A stretch of 18,744 bases of DNA from Davidsoniella eucalypti. Its lineage: Eukaryota > Ascomycota > Sordariomycetes > Microascales > Ceratocystidaceae. The translations under genes were made by a program, and so were the position numbers. Below, in pieces: positions 1-9,411 of the stretch. Below the pieces are notes generated by a model, which worked only from the letters and a program-made list of their open reading frames with translations, had not been told where the DNA came from and ran no database searches. The stretch's first letter is position 1. Each line of letters opens with the position of its first letter. The stretch covers positions 20,001 to 38,744 of the forward strand of contig RMBW01000177.1 of NCBI GenBank assembly GCA_004009845.1, written 5' to 3'.

Positions 1-205
1 TTAGCAGGTTAAGGTCTCGTTCGTTATCGCAATTAAGCAGACAAATCACTCCACCAACTAAGAACGGCCATGCACCACCACCCACAGAATCAAGAAAGAG
101 CTCTCAATCTGTCAATCCTCACTGTGTCTGGACCTGGTGAGTTTCCCCGTGTTGAGTCAAATTAAGCCGCAGGCTCCACCCCTGGTGGTGCCCTTCCGTC
201 AATTT

Positions 206-237
<32 letters not shown>

Positions 238-275
238 TGGAGCCCAAGCACTTTGATTTCTCGAAAGGTGCCGAA
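1..275 (-). rRNA. 18S rRNA gene fragment (central part), broken at both ends
   Basis: The complementary strand reads as highly conserved small-subunit rRNA, including the universal segment around E. coli position 907-926 (seen here as ccgtcaatttctttaagttt near 197-216) and the block that ends in the DNA for the gag-acc-tta region at position 1. The left end runs off the window. The right end stops at about 275, immediately after the conserved GGCACC block, where normal 18S should continue but an unrelated repeat begins. This is therefore not a complete rDNA unit. It may be a dispersed or retroposed fragment, a broken rDNA edge, or an assembly chimera. Sequence identity to the expected fungal 18S is high throughout, so the fragment is recent or the join is artificial. 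Confidence 0.93.
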
Positions 276-276
276 C

Positions 277-358
277 TTAGCGACGATATTAACTTGCATT
301 TATAAGTCGGGAATCATTCAGTGAACAATATATCCTGCAGATACTACAGAAAGTGATT
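277..358. repeat. 82-bp direct repeat, copy 1 (abuts the 18S fragment)
   Basis: Nearly identical to 8289-8369, differing by one extra t at about 300. It begins directly at the 18S breakpoint and ends at a T/A-rich tract. The second copy lies in an open reading frame next to an LTR; the extra base here would shift that frame. I do not recognise the parent sequence. Confidence 0.85.
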
Positions 359-597
359 TTTAAAAAAAAAACTCCCGTTTTACAGAGTCAGTCCGGGATT
401 TTTAAATAAAAAAAAATATTATATTCGAGTAAGAAAAGAGCCACAGTTTTCTCCGCTTTTGTTAAATATTCTAGCTATATTCTACGTCAGAAGCTAAACA
501 AAGCTAAACCCCGATATCACCCATGACACGTAAATAATTTACGACTATTATAGTACCTGTAATTTTTAGGCTTCTGCCCTGTAGTTTCAAGTTATCA
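359..597. other. AT-rich spacer with a weak inverted repeat; no gene seen
   Basis: The first part holds A runs around a short imperfect inverted repeat (ctcccg near 371 and cgggat near 394). A stretch near 495-530 (agctaaac twice, then ccccgatatcacccatgaca) resembles the TG-starting end of an LTR read on the minus strand, but no second end, primer site or coding sequence supports that. The stretch ends where the truncated retrotransposon copy C begins at about 598. No RNA gene or ORF is supported. Confidence 0.5.
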
Positions 598-3003
598 ATC
601 GTTGGTGAGTCCTGGCCAAGTATATTCGCGCGCGACTAGGTCCCTGGTAATTTCGCGGCCAGGGTGTCCTGACAAGTGGGAGTCATGGACAGTCTGGATC
701 AGCTTGGTGCGTAAGGGTTCAAAACGGGGGATCCATAGTCTGTTGCGCCAACGAAGGAGGCCTAAGTCATCCACGGAGCATTCGCTGATTTGCCATTGCA
801 GGCCCCATGCTGAGGGAAAAGACCTAGCTGTTTCTTGGACAAGGGAGCGGGCTAGCCACCATCGGTTGTTGGAGGCCAGGGCTTGAGTCCAGAGGGCTGT
901 GAGGTCGGGGTCTGCAAACGGGGAAGGTAGTGCGACCTGCGTGGCGACCTCGTCTGAGGCTGCATCCAGGTCTGGAACGTTGGACCAGACTGCGTTGATT
1001 ACGACCAGGTTGTCTCCTGAGTCGGCAGGGGCGAGGAGTTGGTGTACTCTACTTAGCAGCCTGTCGTCGTTGGCATCCTTGGGCATGTCTTGGTCTCTGC
1101 GGGAAAGGGCATCGGGCACAACTTGGTCTGTGCCCGGGCGGTGCTTTAGTTCAAAGCTAAAATCCGATAACTCGTAGCCCCAGCGGCGTTGGCGCTCTGC
1201 TAGGGTTCTTTTGGTCCTAAAGAACTCGAGGTTACGGTGGTCCGTGAATACAGTGAAATGGACTCCTAGGAGAAAGTGTCTCCATTGGCGGATCGCGCAA
1301 TAAATCGCCAACATTTCCTTGTCGTGGATAGGATAGTTGGACTCAGCAGGAGTGAGTTTCCTAGACAGGAAGGCGATTGGGTGAAGGAGGCCGTCAGTGC
1401 CGCGCTGAGTGAGTTCAGCGCCGAGGGCATAGCCAGAGGAGTCCGCTGAGAGAATAGTTTCTCTATCAGGTTCGAAGGGGACCAAGAGGGGGGGAGCGAC
1501 GAAGGCTTCCTTGATCTTGCGGAATGAGTCGTCGCAAGCGTCAGTCCAAATGAAGGGTGTATCCTTTTTGGTTAAGTTGGTTAGGGGAGCCAGGGTTTCG
1601 GAGATGCGAGGGACAAAGTCCCTGTAAAAGTTGACAAAGCCTGTGAAGCGGCGTAACTCTGTCAGAGTGTAGGGACGTTCCCAGTTGCGAATGGCTTCGG
1701 ACTTGTCCGGGTCTGCACGGATGCCTAGGCCTGGGCCACCAGGAATCCGAGGAACTTAATTTCCTTGGCTGCGAATTGGCATTTCCTGATGTCGAGCTGG
1801 AGGTCTGCTTTGTCCAGGGCGGATATAATTTCCAGGACTAGTTTGCGGTGGTCTTCAAGGGACCCGCTGGAATAGATACAGACGTCGTCGATATAGGCGT
1901 CACAGTTGATACCATGCCATTTGTCCAGCACTACGTTGATGCGGCGTTGGAAGGCAGCTGGGGCGTTGGTAAGCCCGAAGGGGACGACATTCCACTGGAA
2001 GGCACCCAGTGGGGTGCGAAAGGCTGTTAAGTGTTCAGAGCCTGGGGCAATTCGGATGCGGTGGAAGGCCGAGATAACGTCTACCTTGGAAACCCATTCA
2101 GAACCTGTGATGCGACGCAGAGTTTCTCCATGAGAGGCAGGGGGTACTTGTCCTTGATTGATGCGTTGTTAACTCCACGGTAGTCTACGCAGAAGCGTAC
2201 TCCGCCTCCTGGTTTATTGACGAAGAGGACGGAGGAACCGTGTTCCGAGTCAGAGGGGCTGATGAACTGGGTGCCTTTGAGGCCTTCCAGGGTCTTTTGG
2301 AGGACGAGGAGTTCCGGGCGTGTGAGGGGGTAAAGCGACTGGGTAGGGATTTTGGCGCCTGGTTTGAGCCTGATTTCCAAGTCTACTCCTGGCCTGTGCG
2401 GGGGTAGTGTCTCGGCTAGTTTAGGGTCGAAAGCCGAGGCTACTGGCTCTAACCAGTCGGGTAAATGCGGACGTGATTTGTCCTTATGGGCGAGAGCGAT
2501 CTGGATGTTCTCCAGCGAAGCTCTATAAATACTCACGTTGCCCTCCTCGCTGCAGAGTTTATAAAATTCCTCTGCGTTTAGCTCTTCAGCAGGTGCGATA
2601 ATCACCTCTTGTTTCCGAGGCCGCAGCCTTACATCGTTGTTTACCAACCATCTCTGGCCTAGGATGATGTCCTCAGTTTGGCCAGGAACCACGTAGGCCC
2701 AAATGGTTTCTTGGTGGCCGTTGATGGTGAGGGAGAAGGCGGCGATGGTGTCGATGTGCGGGGGGTTGTCCTGTGTAGTGACTTGGACAATCTCTCGTTC
2801 GGAGATGGTGTGGGTGAGGATGGCGTGAGGGAGGAGACGCGGGGGAACGACGGCGACAGTGAGGCAGCCACTATCCACGAGGGCCTTAGTCGAGTAGTCA
2901 CCTAAACTTACGTCTAAATAATTACCCGAGGCACTCATTTCTAATCTGACTATTCTATCTCCAATTGATTCCCCCTTGTCGGGGAGCGGTTTCCCCCGAC
3001 TAT
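598..3003 (-). pseudogene. pol fragment of copy C (protease, RT, RNase H, start of integrase)
   Basis: Reading from 3003 downward: aspartic protease with its DSG motif, reverse transcriptase with YIDD, RNase H (ADSSG, HDKEM and TDHRN blocks) and the start of the integrase zinc-binding region, which breaks off at 598. Compared with copy A it lacks one C near 1736 (within ctgggccacc) and one C near 2128 (within ttctccatg), and each shifts the frame, so RT is split into three pieces. The G run at 1488-1494 has seven Gs and keeps RT and RNase H in the same frame, unlike copies A and D. The ATG that could open pol is at 2936-2938. Truncated and frameshifted, so not functional. Confidence 0.9.
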
Positions 3004-3365
3004 CTAAAAATCCGGCTCATTGCTGACTGAAGGGGCGGTGCTAGAGGATTGCGGTTGCGAGGTACTTAGACATTCATTGATCATTGAGCGAACATCCTCT
3101 AGGGAGATGGATGGCTTAGTGGCCGCGGCGTTGGCGCGGATGGCACCCCTGGCATTGCGTGAGTTACGGCATTCTGCGGTGCTGTGGCCTGGTCTCTTGC
3201 ATTTGGAGCAGAAGTTAGGGGAGCTTGGGCAGAACCTCGGGGAATGTCCCTTTAGGTTGCAGGAGGAGCAGGGGGGAGCGTCTGAGCACTTGAACGAGGA
3301 GTGCGTGGTCTGTTGACAAAAGAGGCAGGGCTTGAAAGTGGTTGCGCTGCTGTTCACGGGGGGCG
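3004..3365 (-). pseudogene. gag C-terminal fragment of copy C (zinc-knuckle part)
   Basis: Encodes the last part of the Gag nucleocapsid region: three CCHC zinc knuckles of the form C-x2-C-x4-H-x4-C, followed by a Ser/Gln-rich tail ending at the TAG at 3004-3006. The N-terminal four fifths of Gag are absent, because at 3362-3365 the sequence jumps into pol of copy D. The methionine at 3357 is not a natural start: copy A shows a valine codon context there and Gag continues upstream. Confidence 0.85.
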
Positions 3366-5426
3366 ACCTCGTCTGAGGCTGCGTCCAGGTCTGGAACGTT
3401 GGACCAGACTGCGTTGATTACGACCAGGTTGTCTCCTGAGTCGGCAGGGGCGAGGAGTTGGTGTACTCTACTTAGCAGCCTGTCGTCGTTGGCATCCTTG
3501 GGCATGTCTTGGTCTCTGCGGGAAAGGGCATCGGGCACAACTTGGTCTGTGCCCGGGCGGTGCTTTAGTTCAAAGCTAAAATCCGATAACTCGTAGCCCC
3601 AGCGGCGTTGGCGCTCTGCTAGGGTTCTTTTGGTCCTAAAGAACTCGAGGTTACGGTGGTCCGTGAATACAGTGAAATGGACTCCTAGGAGAAAAGTGTC
3701 TCCATTGGCGGATCGCCCAATAAATCGCCAACATTTCCTTGTCGTGGATAGGATAGTTGGACTCAGCAGGAGTGAGTTTCCTAGACAGGAAGGCGATGGG
3801 TGAAGGAGGCCGTCAGTGCCGCGCTGAGTGAGTTCAGCGCCGAGGGCATAGCCAGAGGAGTCCGCTGAGAGAATAGTTTCTCTATCAGGTTCGAAGGGGA
3901 CCAAGAGGGGGGAGCGCGACGAAGGCTTCCTTGATCTTGCGGAAATGAGTCGTCGCAAGCGTCAGTCCAAATGAAGGGTGTATCCTTTTTTGGTTAAGTT
4001 GGTTAGGGAGCCAGGGTTTCGGAGATGCGAGGGACAAAGTCCCTGTAAAGTTGACAAAGCCTGTGAAGCGGCGTAACTCTGTCAGAGTGTAGGGACGTTC
4101 CCAGTTGCGAATGGCTTCGGACTTGTCCGGGTCTGCACGGATGCCTAGGCCTGGGCCCACCAGGAATCCGAGGAACTTAATTTCCTTGGCTGCGAATTGG
4201 CATTTCCTGATGTCGAGCTGGAGGTCTGCTTTGTCCAGGGCGGATATAATTTCCAGGACTAGTTTGCGGTGGTCTTCAAGGGACCCGCTGGAAAGATACA
4301 GACGTCGTCGATATAGGCGTCACAGTTGATACCATGCCATTTGTCCAGCACTACGTTGATGCGGCGTTGGAAGGCAGCTGGGGCGTTGGTAAGCCCGAAG
4401 GGGACGACATTCCACTGGAAGGCACCCAGTGGGGTGCGAAAAGGCTGTTAAGTGTTCAGAGCCTGGGGCAATTCGGATGCGGTGGAAGGCCGAGATAACG
4501 TCTACCTTGGAAACCCATTCAGAACCTGTGATGCGACGCAGAGTTTCTCCCATGAGAGGCAGGGGGTACTTGTCCTTGATTGATGCGTTGTTAACTCCAC
4601 GGTAGTCTACGCAGAAGCGTACTCCGCCTCCTGGTTTATTGACGAAGAGGACGGAGGAACCGTGTTTCCGAGTCAGAGGGGCTAATGAACTGGGTGCCTT
4701 TGAGGCCTTCCAGGGTCTTTTGGAGGACGAGGAGTTCCGGGCGTGTGAGGGGGTAAAGCGACTGGGTAGGGATTTTGGCGCCTGGTTTGAGCCTGATTTC
4801 CAAGTCTACTCCTGGCCTGTGCGGGGGTAGTGTCTCGGCTAGTTTAGGGTCGAAAGCCGAGGCTACTGGCTCTAACCAGTCGGGTAAATGCGGACGTGAT
4901 TTGTCCTTATGGGCGAGGGCGATCTGGATGTTCTCCAGCGAAGCTCTATAAATACTCACGTTGCCCTCCTCGCTGCAGAGTTTATAAAATTCTTCTGCGT
5001 TTAGCTCTTCAGCAGGTGCGATAATCACCTCTTGTTTCCGAGGCCGGAGCCTTACATCGTTGTTTACCAACCATCTCTGGCCTAGGATGATGTCCTCAGT
5101 TTGGCCAGGAACCACGTAGGCCCAAATGGTTTCTTGGTGGCCGTTGATGGTGAGGGAGAAGGCGGCGATGGTGTCGATGTGCGGGGGGTTGTCCTGTGTA
5201 GTGACTTGGACAATCTCTCGTTCGGAGATGGTGTGGGTGAGGATGGCGTGAGGGAGGAGACGCGGGGGAACGACGGCGACAGTGAGGCAGCCACTATCCA
5301 CGAGGGCCTTAGTCGAGTAGTCACCTAAACTTACGTCTAAATAATTACCCGAGGCACTCATTTCTAATCTGACTATTCTATCTCCAATTGATTCCCCCTT
5401 GTCGGGGAGCGGTTTCCCCCGACTAT
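3366..5426 (-). pseudogene. pol fragment of copy D (protease, RT, RNase H), heavily frameshifted
   Basis: Protease and the N-terminal RT region read cleanly from the ATG at 5359-5361 down to about 4664. Below that, single-base indels relative to copy A accumulate: an extra t near 4664, an extra a near 4440, a lost base near 4293, a lost a near 4046, a lost g near 4007, an extra t near 3985, an extra a near 3943, a changed G run at 3907-3912 followed by an inserted gc, a lost base near 3796 and an extra a near 3694. Most lie in homopolymers. RT YIDD and RNase H motifs are present but split across frames. Pol ends in the linker before integrase, at the C/D junction. Confidence 0.88.
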
Positions 5427-7414
5427 CTAAAAATCCGGCTCATTGCTGACTGAAGGGGCGGTGCTAGAGGATTGCGGTTGCGAGGTACTTAGACATTCAT
5501 TGATCATTGAGCGAACATCCTCTAGGGAGATGGATGGCTTAGTGGCCGCGGCGTTGGCGCGGATGGCACCCCTGGCGTTGCGTGAGTTACGGCATTCTGC
5601 GGTGCTGTGGCCTGGTCTCTTGCATTTGGAGCAGAAGTTAGGGGAGCTTGGGCAGAACCTCGGGGAATGTCCCTTTAGGTTGCAGGAGGAGCAGGGGGGA
5701 GCGTCTGAGCACTTGAACGAGGAGTGCGTGGTCTGTTGACAAAAGAGGCAGGGCTTGAAAGTGGTTGCGCTGCTGTTCACGGGGGGCGCCTGAGAGGGCT
5801 GCATAGGGGTAGGCTGGCGCCAGTTGGAGGAGGTTGCACGGCGAGCCTTGTTGGTTTCCTTGACTCTGGCGACAGGACGCATTGTTGCTATCATAGTGTC
5901 GAAGGGTCTGATGTGGAAGAGCGTGGCAAGGTGATCCTGCATGTCTGGGTGCAGGCCTTCTTGGAGGATGGACAGTAGTGTGTTATGGTCTGTAATTTGG
6001 GCTTTGTCGCGGAGGGCGCATAGGCGGTTGGTGAATGTTTCGAAAGGCTCGCTAGGTCCCTGCTTTATTTTCATCAGTAGGCGGTTGGCCGTTCTGGCGC
6101 GGTCTGGGTCGTCATAGCGTGAGTCTAGGTACGCGATAAATAGCTGGAAGCCGGTAGGGACGCTAAGTGCTGAAGGTACTTGGGGCGGACTTGGTCCCTG
6201 ATCTCGGGAGAGAGTGAGTTCATGGTGTAAGCTAGTTGGTCCCTAGGCGAGTGAAACCTCTGGAAGTCGACGAGGAATTTCTCGTTGAGCTCGTGCTTCC
6301 ATGTGGTGTAGTCGAACGATCCGTCGAATTTGCGCACAGCGTCTAGGACGTCCTTACGGCGAGAGATGGAGTCTTCGCGGTTGGGGAGAATGGTAATGCC
6401 GCCAGCTAGGGGCGTTGATGTGGGCGTCGTAGAGGGTGCGTGTGTTTGAGCGGAGGTAGGAGCGTTACGGGTAGGGGCGGCTAGTTTGAGGCCATGACGT
6501 TCTAGGGTTTCAGCGAGAGCCGCTAGTTCTTCTTCCTCGTCGTATTCATCCTTGACAACCGGTGGCTGGACAGGTTTCTTTGGTGTGAGGAAGGAGGTGA
6601 TGTCTGTGGCAATGTCGTTGAGGAGCTCATAGAGCTTGTCCAGTTGGCCGAGTTCAGGGGCGTTCTCCTTGAGTAGGTTTTGGAGGGCGATCAACTGAAT
6701 TTCCGCGATGTTTAGGTTCTCGTGGAATTGGAAGGCCCAGCGGCCTTTCTTGAAGGTGATCCAGTCCACCGGGTCCCTGGAGGCTGCTTGGAGTTTGCCT
6801 TGGTAGACCTGTGTGAGATAGTCGAGTGTACGTGTTGCCTCGGTGGAGTAGACCTTGGCGCGTGGGCGTCCGCAGATCGAGGTGCGCAGGGGAGCGGGCC
6901 TAGGCTGGGGGCCTATCTCTGGCTGGTGGAGGAAGGAGTCCATGTTGTCATCGATGGTGTCCGAGCCAAACCCTAGTATGTGGGGGTTGGTCAGGGCGCG
7001 GACTGTGAGGATCTGTGCGCTTCGGGTGGACCGGATCCTAGTGGGCATGGGTGCAATGTGGCCAATGATGCCAGATGCGAAGGTCATGCAGTGAAGGTGG
7101 CTGTGGAAGTGCGAAGCGTGGGACAAGATAAGAGGACCAGCAGGGAAGGGGCCAAGTAGTTTGGCTAGGCGGGGACGCTCGGAGCGCTTGAAGAGGGAGA
7201 GGTAGCACCAGCCGGAGCGAGTCCACAGGCGTTTCTGCGAGTGAAAGGGGGTGGGGACGTGCTTGGCTTTGAAGGCCTGGATGAGGCGTAGCGTAGAGTC
7301 CGCTAGGAAGATAAAGATGATAGGGCCTAAAAAGAGGAAGGCTAGTGAATCGGTGAGGCCGTAAAAGAGGCCGAGGGCAATCTCCCAGACATGGAGAAGG
7401 ATAGTGTGCATCAT
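5427..7414 (-). pseudogene. gag of copy D, single frameshift
   Basis: Almost identical to the intact 662-residue Gag of copy A, including the hydrophobic N-terminus, the central retrotransposon capsid domain and three CCHC zinc knuckles. A run of four Gs in copy A (within ggtaggggacg) is three Gs here at 6157-6159, shifting the frame at about residue 419. The two halves (7414 down to about 6158, and about 6157 down to 5427) are each open. The stop, slippery U run and downstream hairpin at the gag-pol junction are conserved. The indel could be a sequencing error in a homopolymer, in which case this gag would be whole. Confidence 0.88.
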
Positions 7415-7469
7415 GGTGCAGAAATTGGATAAGTGCGGGAGAAACGTCGCGTTAATTTATGGATAAAGT

Positions 7470-7583
7470 GTCAAGTGAGGTGAGGACGCTGCACCGAAAA
7501 TATGATAAAAGGTTGAGTGAGGTATGGACGCTGCACTAGATAGTAAAGATAAAAAGGGTCAAGTGAGGTATGGACGCTGCACT
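7470..7583 (-). repeat. Leader tandem repeat of copy D (three units)
   Basis: Three imperfect units starting near 7470, 7512 and 7558, each with the core gaggtatggacgctgcact or a close variant, in the untranslated leader between the primer-binding site and gag. The same three units occur in copy A. Confidence 0.85.
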
Positions 7584-7613
7584 GGATAGTAAAGTAATAA
7601 GTAAAAGCTGTAG

Positions 7614-7624
7614 ATCGGTATCAA
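7614..7624 (-). promoter_or_regulatory. Primer-binding site of copy D (self-priming type)
   Basis: The plus strand reads atcggtatcaa two bases inside the 5' LTR. This is the exact 11-nt complement of the LTR stretch at 7679-7689 on the element's sense strand, as in copy A. No tRNA 3'-end complement (TGG start) is present. Confidence 0.75.
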
Positions 7625-7626
7625 AA

Positions 7627-7804
7627 TGACACGAACTAGGTGAGGCAGTGGCAAGCAATCTAGTAGAAAGGACTTCGATTGATACCGATGAAGGAGAAAG
7701 GCTAATATCTGTTGGAATACGGCGGGAATAGGTCCCTATTTATAGCCGTTTATCTGACTAGGTAAATACCTAGACAAATACCAACTGGGCCTTAGCCCGT
7801 GACA
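7627..7804 (-). mobile_element. 178-bp LTR (5' LTR of copy D, fused to the 3' end of copy E)
   Basis: Begins TGTCACGGGC at 7804 and ends GTTCGTGTCA at 7627 on the minus strand. It is identical by eye to the two LTRs of copy A and to the inverted LTR at 8042-8219. A TATA box (TATAAATAG) lies at 7736-7744. On the gag side it is followed by the primer-binding site; on the other side by a polypurine tract. One LTR thus serves as the 3' end of one copy and the 5' start of the next, as expected from recombination between tandem elements or from an integrated one-LTR circle. Confidence 0.93.
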
Positions 7805-8041
7805 TTAGCCCCCTCCCCCCTCGGCAGACTAACTAATTCTAACTGATAAAATCTATAATACATGCTGACAAATTAAGTTTGTCTTAAAAAATGGCGCAGG
7901 GAGTGCTGCGGAAAAAAATAAGGAGTATCGTAAATACGGTAAACTCCGAGTGGCGGTAGCGCCGATTGAATGTTACTTAGTGAGTGGTACCGTGCCAGTA
8001 CGAAAATAATGAGTCTGATGATTCCTCCCCCCCTTGATGTT
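7805..8041 (-). mobile_element. Copy E: 3' terminal remnant (pol tail, 3' UTR, polypurine tract)
   Basis: Collinear with 10797-11036 of copy A. It encodes the last roughly 20 residues of Pol, ending in the TAA at 7979-7981, then the 3' untranslated region and a 14-nt purine run at 7809-7822 (GAGGGGGGAGGGGG on the minus strand) separated from the LTR by CTAA. The remnant stops at 8041 in the Pol tail, where an LTR in the opposite orientation starts with no intervening base. Confidence 0.87.
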
Positions 8042-8219
8042 TGTCACGGGCTAAGGCCCAGTTGGTATTTGTCTAGGTATTTACCTAGTCAGATAAACGG
8101 CTATAAATAGGGACCTATTCCCGCCGTATTCCAACAGATATTAGCCTTTCTCCTTCATCGGTATCAATCGAAGTCCTTTCTACTAGATTGCTTGCCACTG
8201 CCTCACCTAGTTCGTGTCA
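8042..8219 (+). mobile_element. 178-bp LTR in inverted orientation
   Basis: A complete LTR, TGTCACGGGC to GTTCGTGTCA, on the plus strand. It forms a perfect 178-bp inverted repeat with 7627-7804 around a 237-bp centre. It is not preceded by a polypurine tract nor followed by the primer-binding site, and no 5-bp target duplication is visible (atgtt before, actac after), so it is neither an ordinary element end nor a clean solo LTR. Its TATA box (8102-8110) would direct transcription to the right. Confidence 0.93.
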
Positions 8220-8378
8220 ACTACCATTCTTCTTACTCATGACTATGTAGAACTTCTTCTAAACAAACTTGGTCTTTGCTCATGTGTTTTAGCGACGATA
8301 TTAACTTGCATTATAAGTCGGGAATCATTCAGTGAACAATATATCCTGCAGATACTACAGAAAGTGATTGCTATGTAA
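8220..8378 (+). pseudogene. Open frame of 52 codons beside the LTR, unrecognised; possible exon remnant
   Basis: The frame is open from the LTR edge to a TAA at 8376-8378 with no internal methionine start. The predicted peptide is Leu/Ile/Cys-rich and looks helical (for example VELLLNKLGL and QYILQILQKV). A good 5' splice-site match, GTAAGT, lies at 8375-8380 at the end of the frame, so this may be the 3' part of an exon cut off by the LTR. The 82-bp repeat covers its second half, and the copy beside the 18S fragment has an extra base that breaks the frame. I do not recognise the protein. An open frame of this length in AT-rich DNA could be chance. Confidence 0.35.
8289..8369. repeat. 82-bp direct repeat, copy 2 (one base shorter)
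   Basis: Matches 277-358 except for one missing t in the run after cttgcat. Together with copy 1 it brackets the whole C/D/E retrotransposon cluster, although neither copy lies at an element edge. Confidence 0.85.
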
Positions 8379-8831
8379 GTTCAGTATTAAAATGCCAACT
8401 GTGCCAGTTGCTACCACTACACTTGTTGTTTTATCAATCATGTAAGCTCTAAATCCCAACCACCTAATGTCATGCTATTGTAATGGTATAAGCACCTAAA
8501 GTTGTTGATAATTTGAACTGCTGCCATGTTAGTCTTGTGGTTCTTCTTACAACTAAAGAACTTAACTGAAATACATATCAAGTTAGTGTCTGTCGCTATT
8601 GTGCTATAATTCCCAGTAATATCCATTAAATCTACTTGTTATATTATCTTGTTTGGCTAACTATCCTTTTCAAATTTGTTGACTATCTTTCTATATTGTA
8701 CCTAGATACTTGCTTTATATTGTAGAACTCCCAAGAAATATTTAGTATTCTATGAGTGAATTTCTGCATGCAATCAACTTGATTTTTAATTTAAATCTTT
8801 TAGGTTATATTTTAAATCTTTTTTTTAAAAA

Positions 8832-8864
8832 AATTCAGTAATCTTACGGAGCTATAGAGCTATA
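8832..8864 (-). repeat. Short A-tailed repeat, copy 1 (degenerate)
   Basis: Shares attcagtaatcttacggag followed by ctatagagctata with the other copies and is preceded by a long T run (A tail on the minus strand). No convincing flanking duplication. Confidence 0.6.
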
Positions 8865-8926
8865 AACATGTTATTTATAGACCTTATTTCTAAATCTGTC
8901 GACACTAATTCAACCCTGTAGCGTTT

Positions 8927-8985
8927 CTTTTTTTTAATTTTTTTTTTAATTCATTTATCTTATGGAGCTATAGAGCTATGAAGAT
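8927..8985 (-). repeat. Short retroposon-like repeat, copy 2, with 10-bp flanking duplication
   Basis: A 59-bp insert flanked by the direct repeat tgtagcgttt at 8917-8926 and 8986-8995. On the minus strand it starts atcttcatagctctatagct and ends in an A-rich tail. A 3' A tail plus a flanking duplication of about 10 bp is the signature of LINE-driven (target-primed) retroposition. At 59 bp it would be a tiny SINE-like unit or a strongly 5'-truncated LINE end. It encodes nothing. Confidence 0.65.
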
Positions 8986-9411
8986 TGTAGCGTTTTTTAA
9001 AACCTACTAATGTCCTCTTCTGGAATGCTTGCAGCCTGTTTAATTTTTGTTTCAGCCTATTTCTACCTTCTAACATTACCTGAAGAACCTTAAAAATTAC
9101 TTACACTCTTACAAACTCAAACTATCCACCTTTGCCTTCACTTACGATATTGTCTATATTTATATCTATCATTATTACAAATGATACCAAGCAGTTGTTG
9201 CCCTGTACTCCTGATAAAAAGTAGTCTATTCATATCACATTACTCTTTTCGTTACCTTGATCAAAATCTCCCTTTAGATATTTTATGTTGTTCTATTGCC
9301 TTTTTTATTTCTAGAATTGACAAGAAACACTGGCAAGTATGCTTATCTTTACAGTGTAGTTTAATTAGTTCCAAAAGACCGCATGATAGCCGCAAAAACA
9401 ACTTCAATTTT

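Larger units (their letters stand above)
598..3365 (-). mobile_element. Ty3/gypsy chromovirus copy C, truncated at both ends
   Basis: Collinear with 12299-15066 of the full-length copy A, with few substitutions. It holds the C-terminal end of gag, the gag-pol junction, protease, RT, RNase H and the start of integrase. The 3' end of the element (most of integrase, chromodomain, polypurine tract, LTR) is missing at 598, where AT-rich DNA begins. At the other end gag breaks off at 3362-3365 and joins pol of copy D. No LTR belongs to this fragment. It is inactive. Confidence 0.92.
3362..7804 (-). mobile_element. Ty3/gypsy chromovirus copy D, 3'-truncated, with its 5' LTR
   Basis: Collinear with 12642-17084 of copy A: 5' LTR (7627-7804), primer-binding site, repeated leader, whole gag, and pol as far as the RNase H/integrase boundary. 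The rest of integrase, the chromodomain and the 3' LTR are absent, because the sequence passes into gag of copy C at 3362-3365. Read in element orientation, D followed by C forms one chimeric element with part of gag-pol present twice. The LTR end at 7804 is joined to the 3' end of yet another copy (E) rather than to target DNA. Confidence 0.9.

Noticed and set aside
277..358. 82-bp repeat as a U2 snRNA fragment
   Set aside because: The minus strand contains GTAGTATCTG, like the U2 branch-point region, but the surrounding sequence does not match U2.
371..400. Inverted repeat as a transcription terminator or MITE
   Set aside because: The stem is short and imperfect, and no flanking duplication or gene end supports either reading.
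2678..2905. Recurrent antisense ORFs of 60-120 residues (same in copies C, D and A)
   Set aside because: They mirror the protease, RNase H, integrase and gag codons on the other strand, have low-complexity or Arg/Ser-rich translations and no motifs of their own.
7470..7583. Leader repeats as a CRISPR-like array
   Set aside because: Only three imperfect units, spacers similar to each other, fixed position in a eukaryotic retrotransposon leader.
8438..8626. 62-residue minus-strand ORF as a gene or copia remnant
   Set aside because: The neighbouring frame gives a faint copia-protease-like look (VVVATGTVGILILN), but no DSG motif, zinc knuckle or integrase sequence supports it.
8917..8995. 59-bp repeats as introner-type introns
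   Set aside because: GT and AG can be found at the duplicated edges of copy 2, but not consistently in copy 3, there is no branch-point motif, and the surrounding DNA is not coding.
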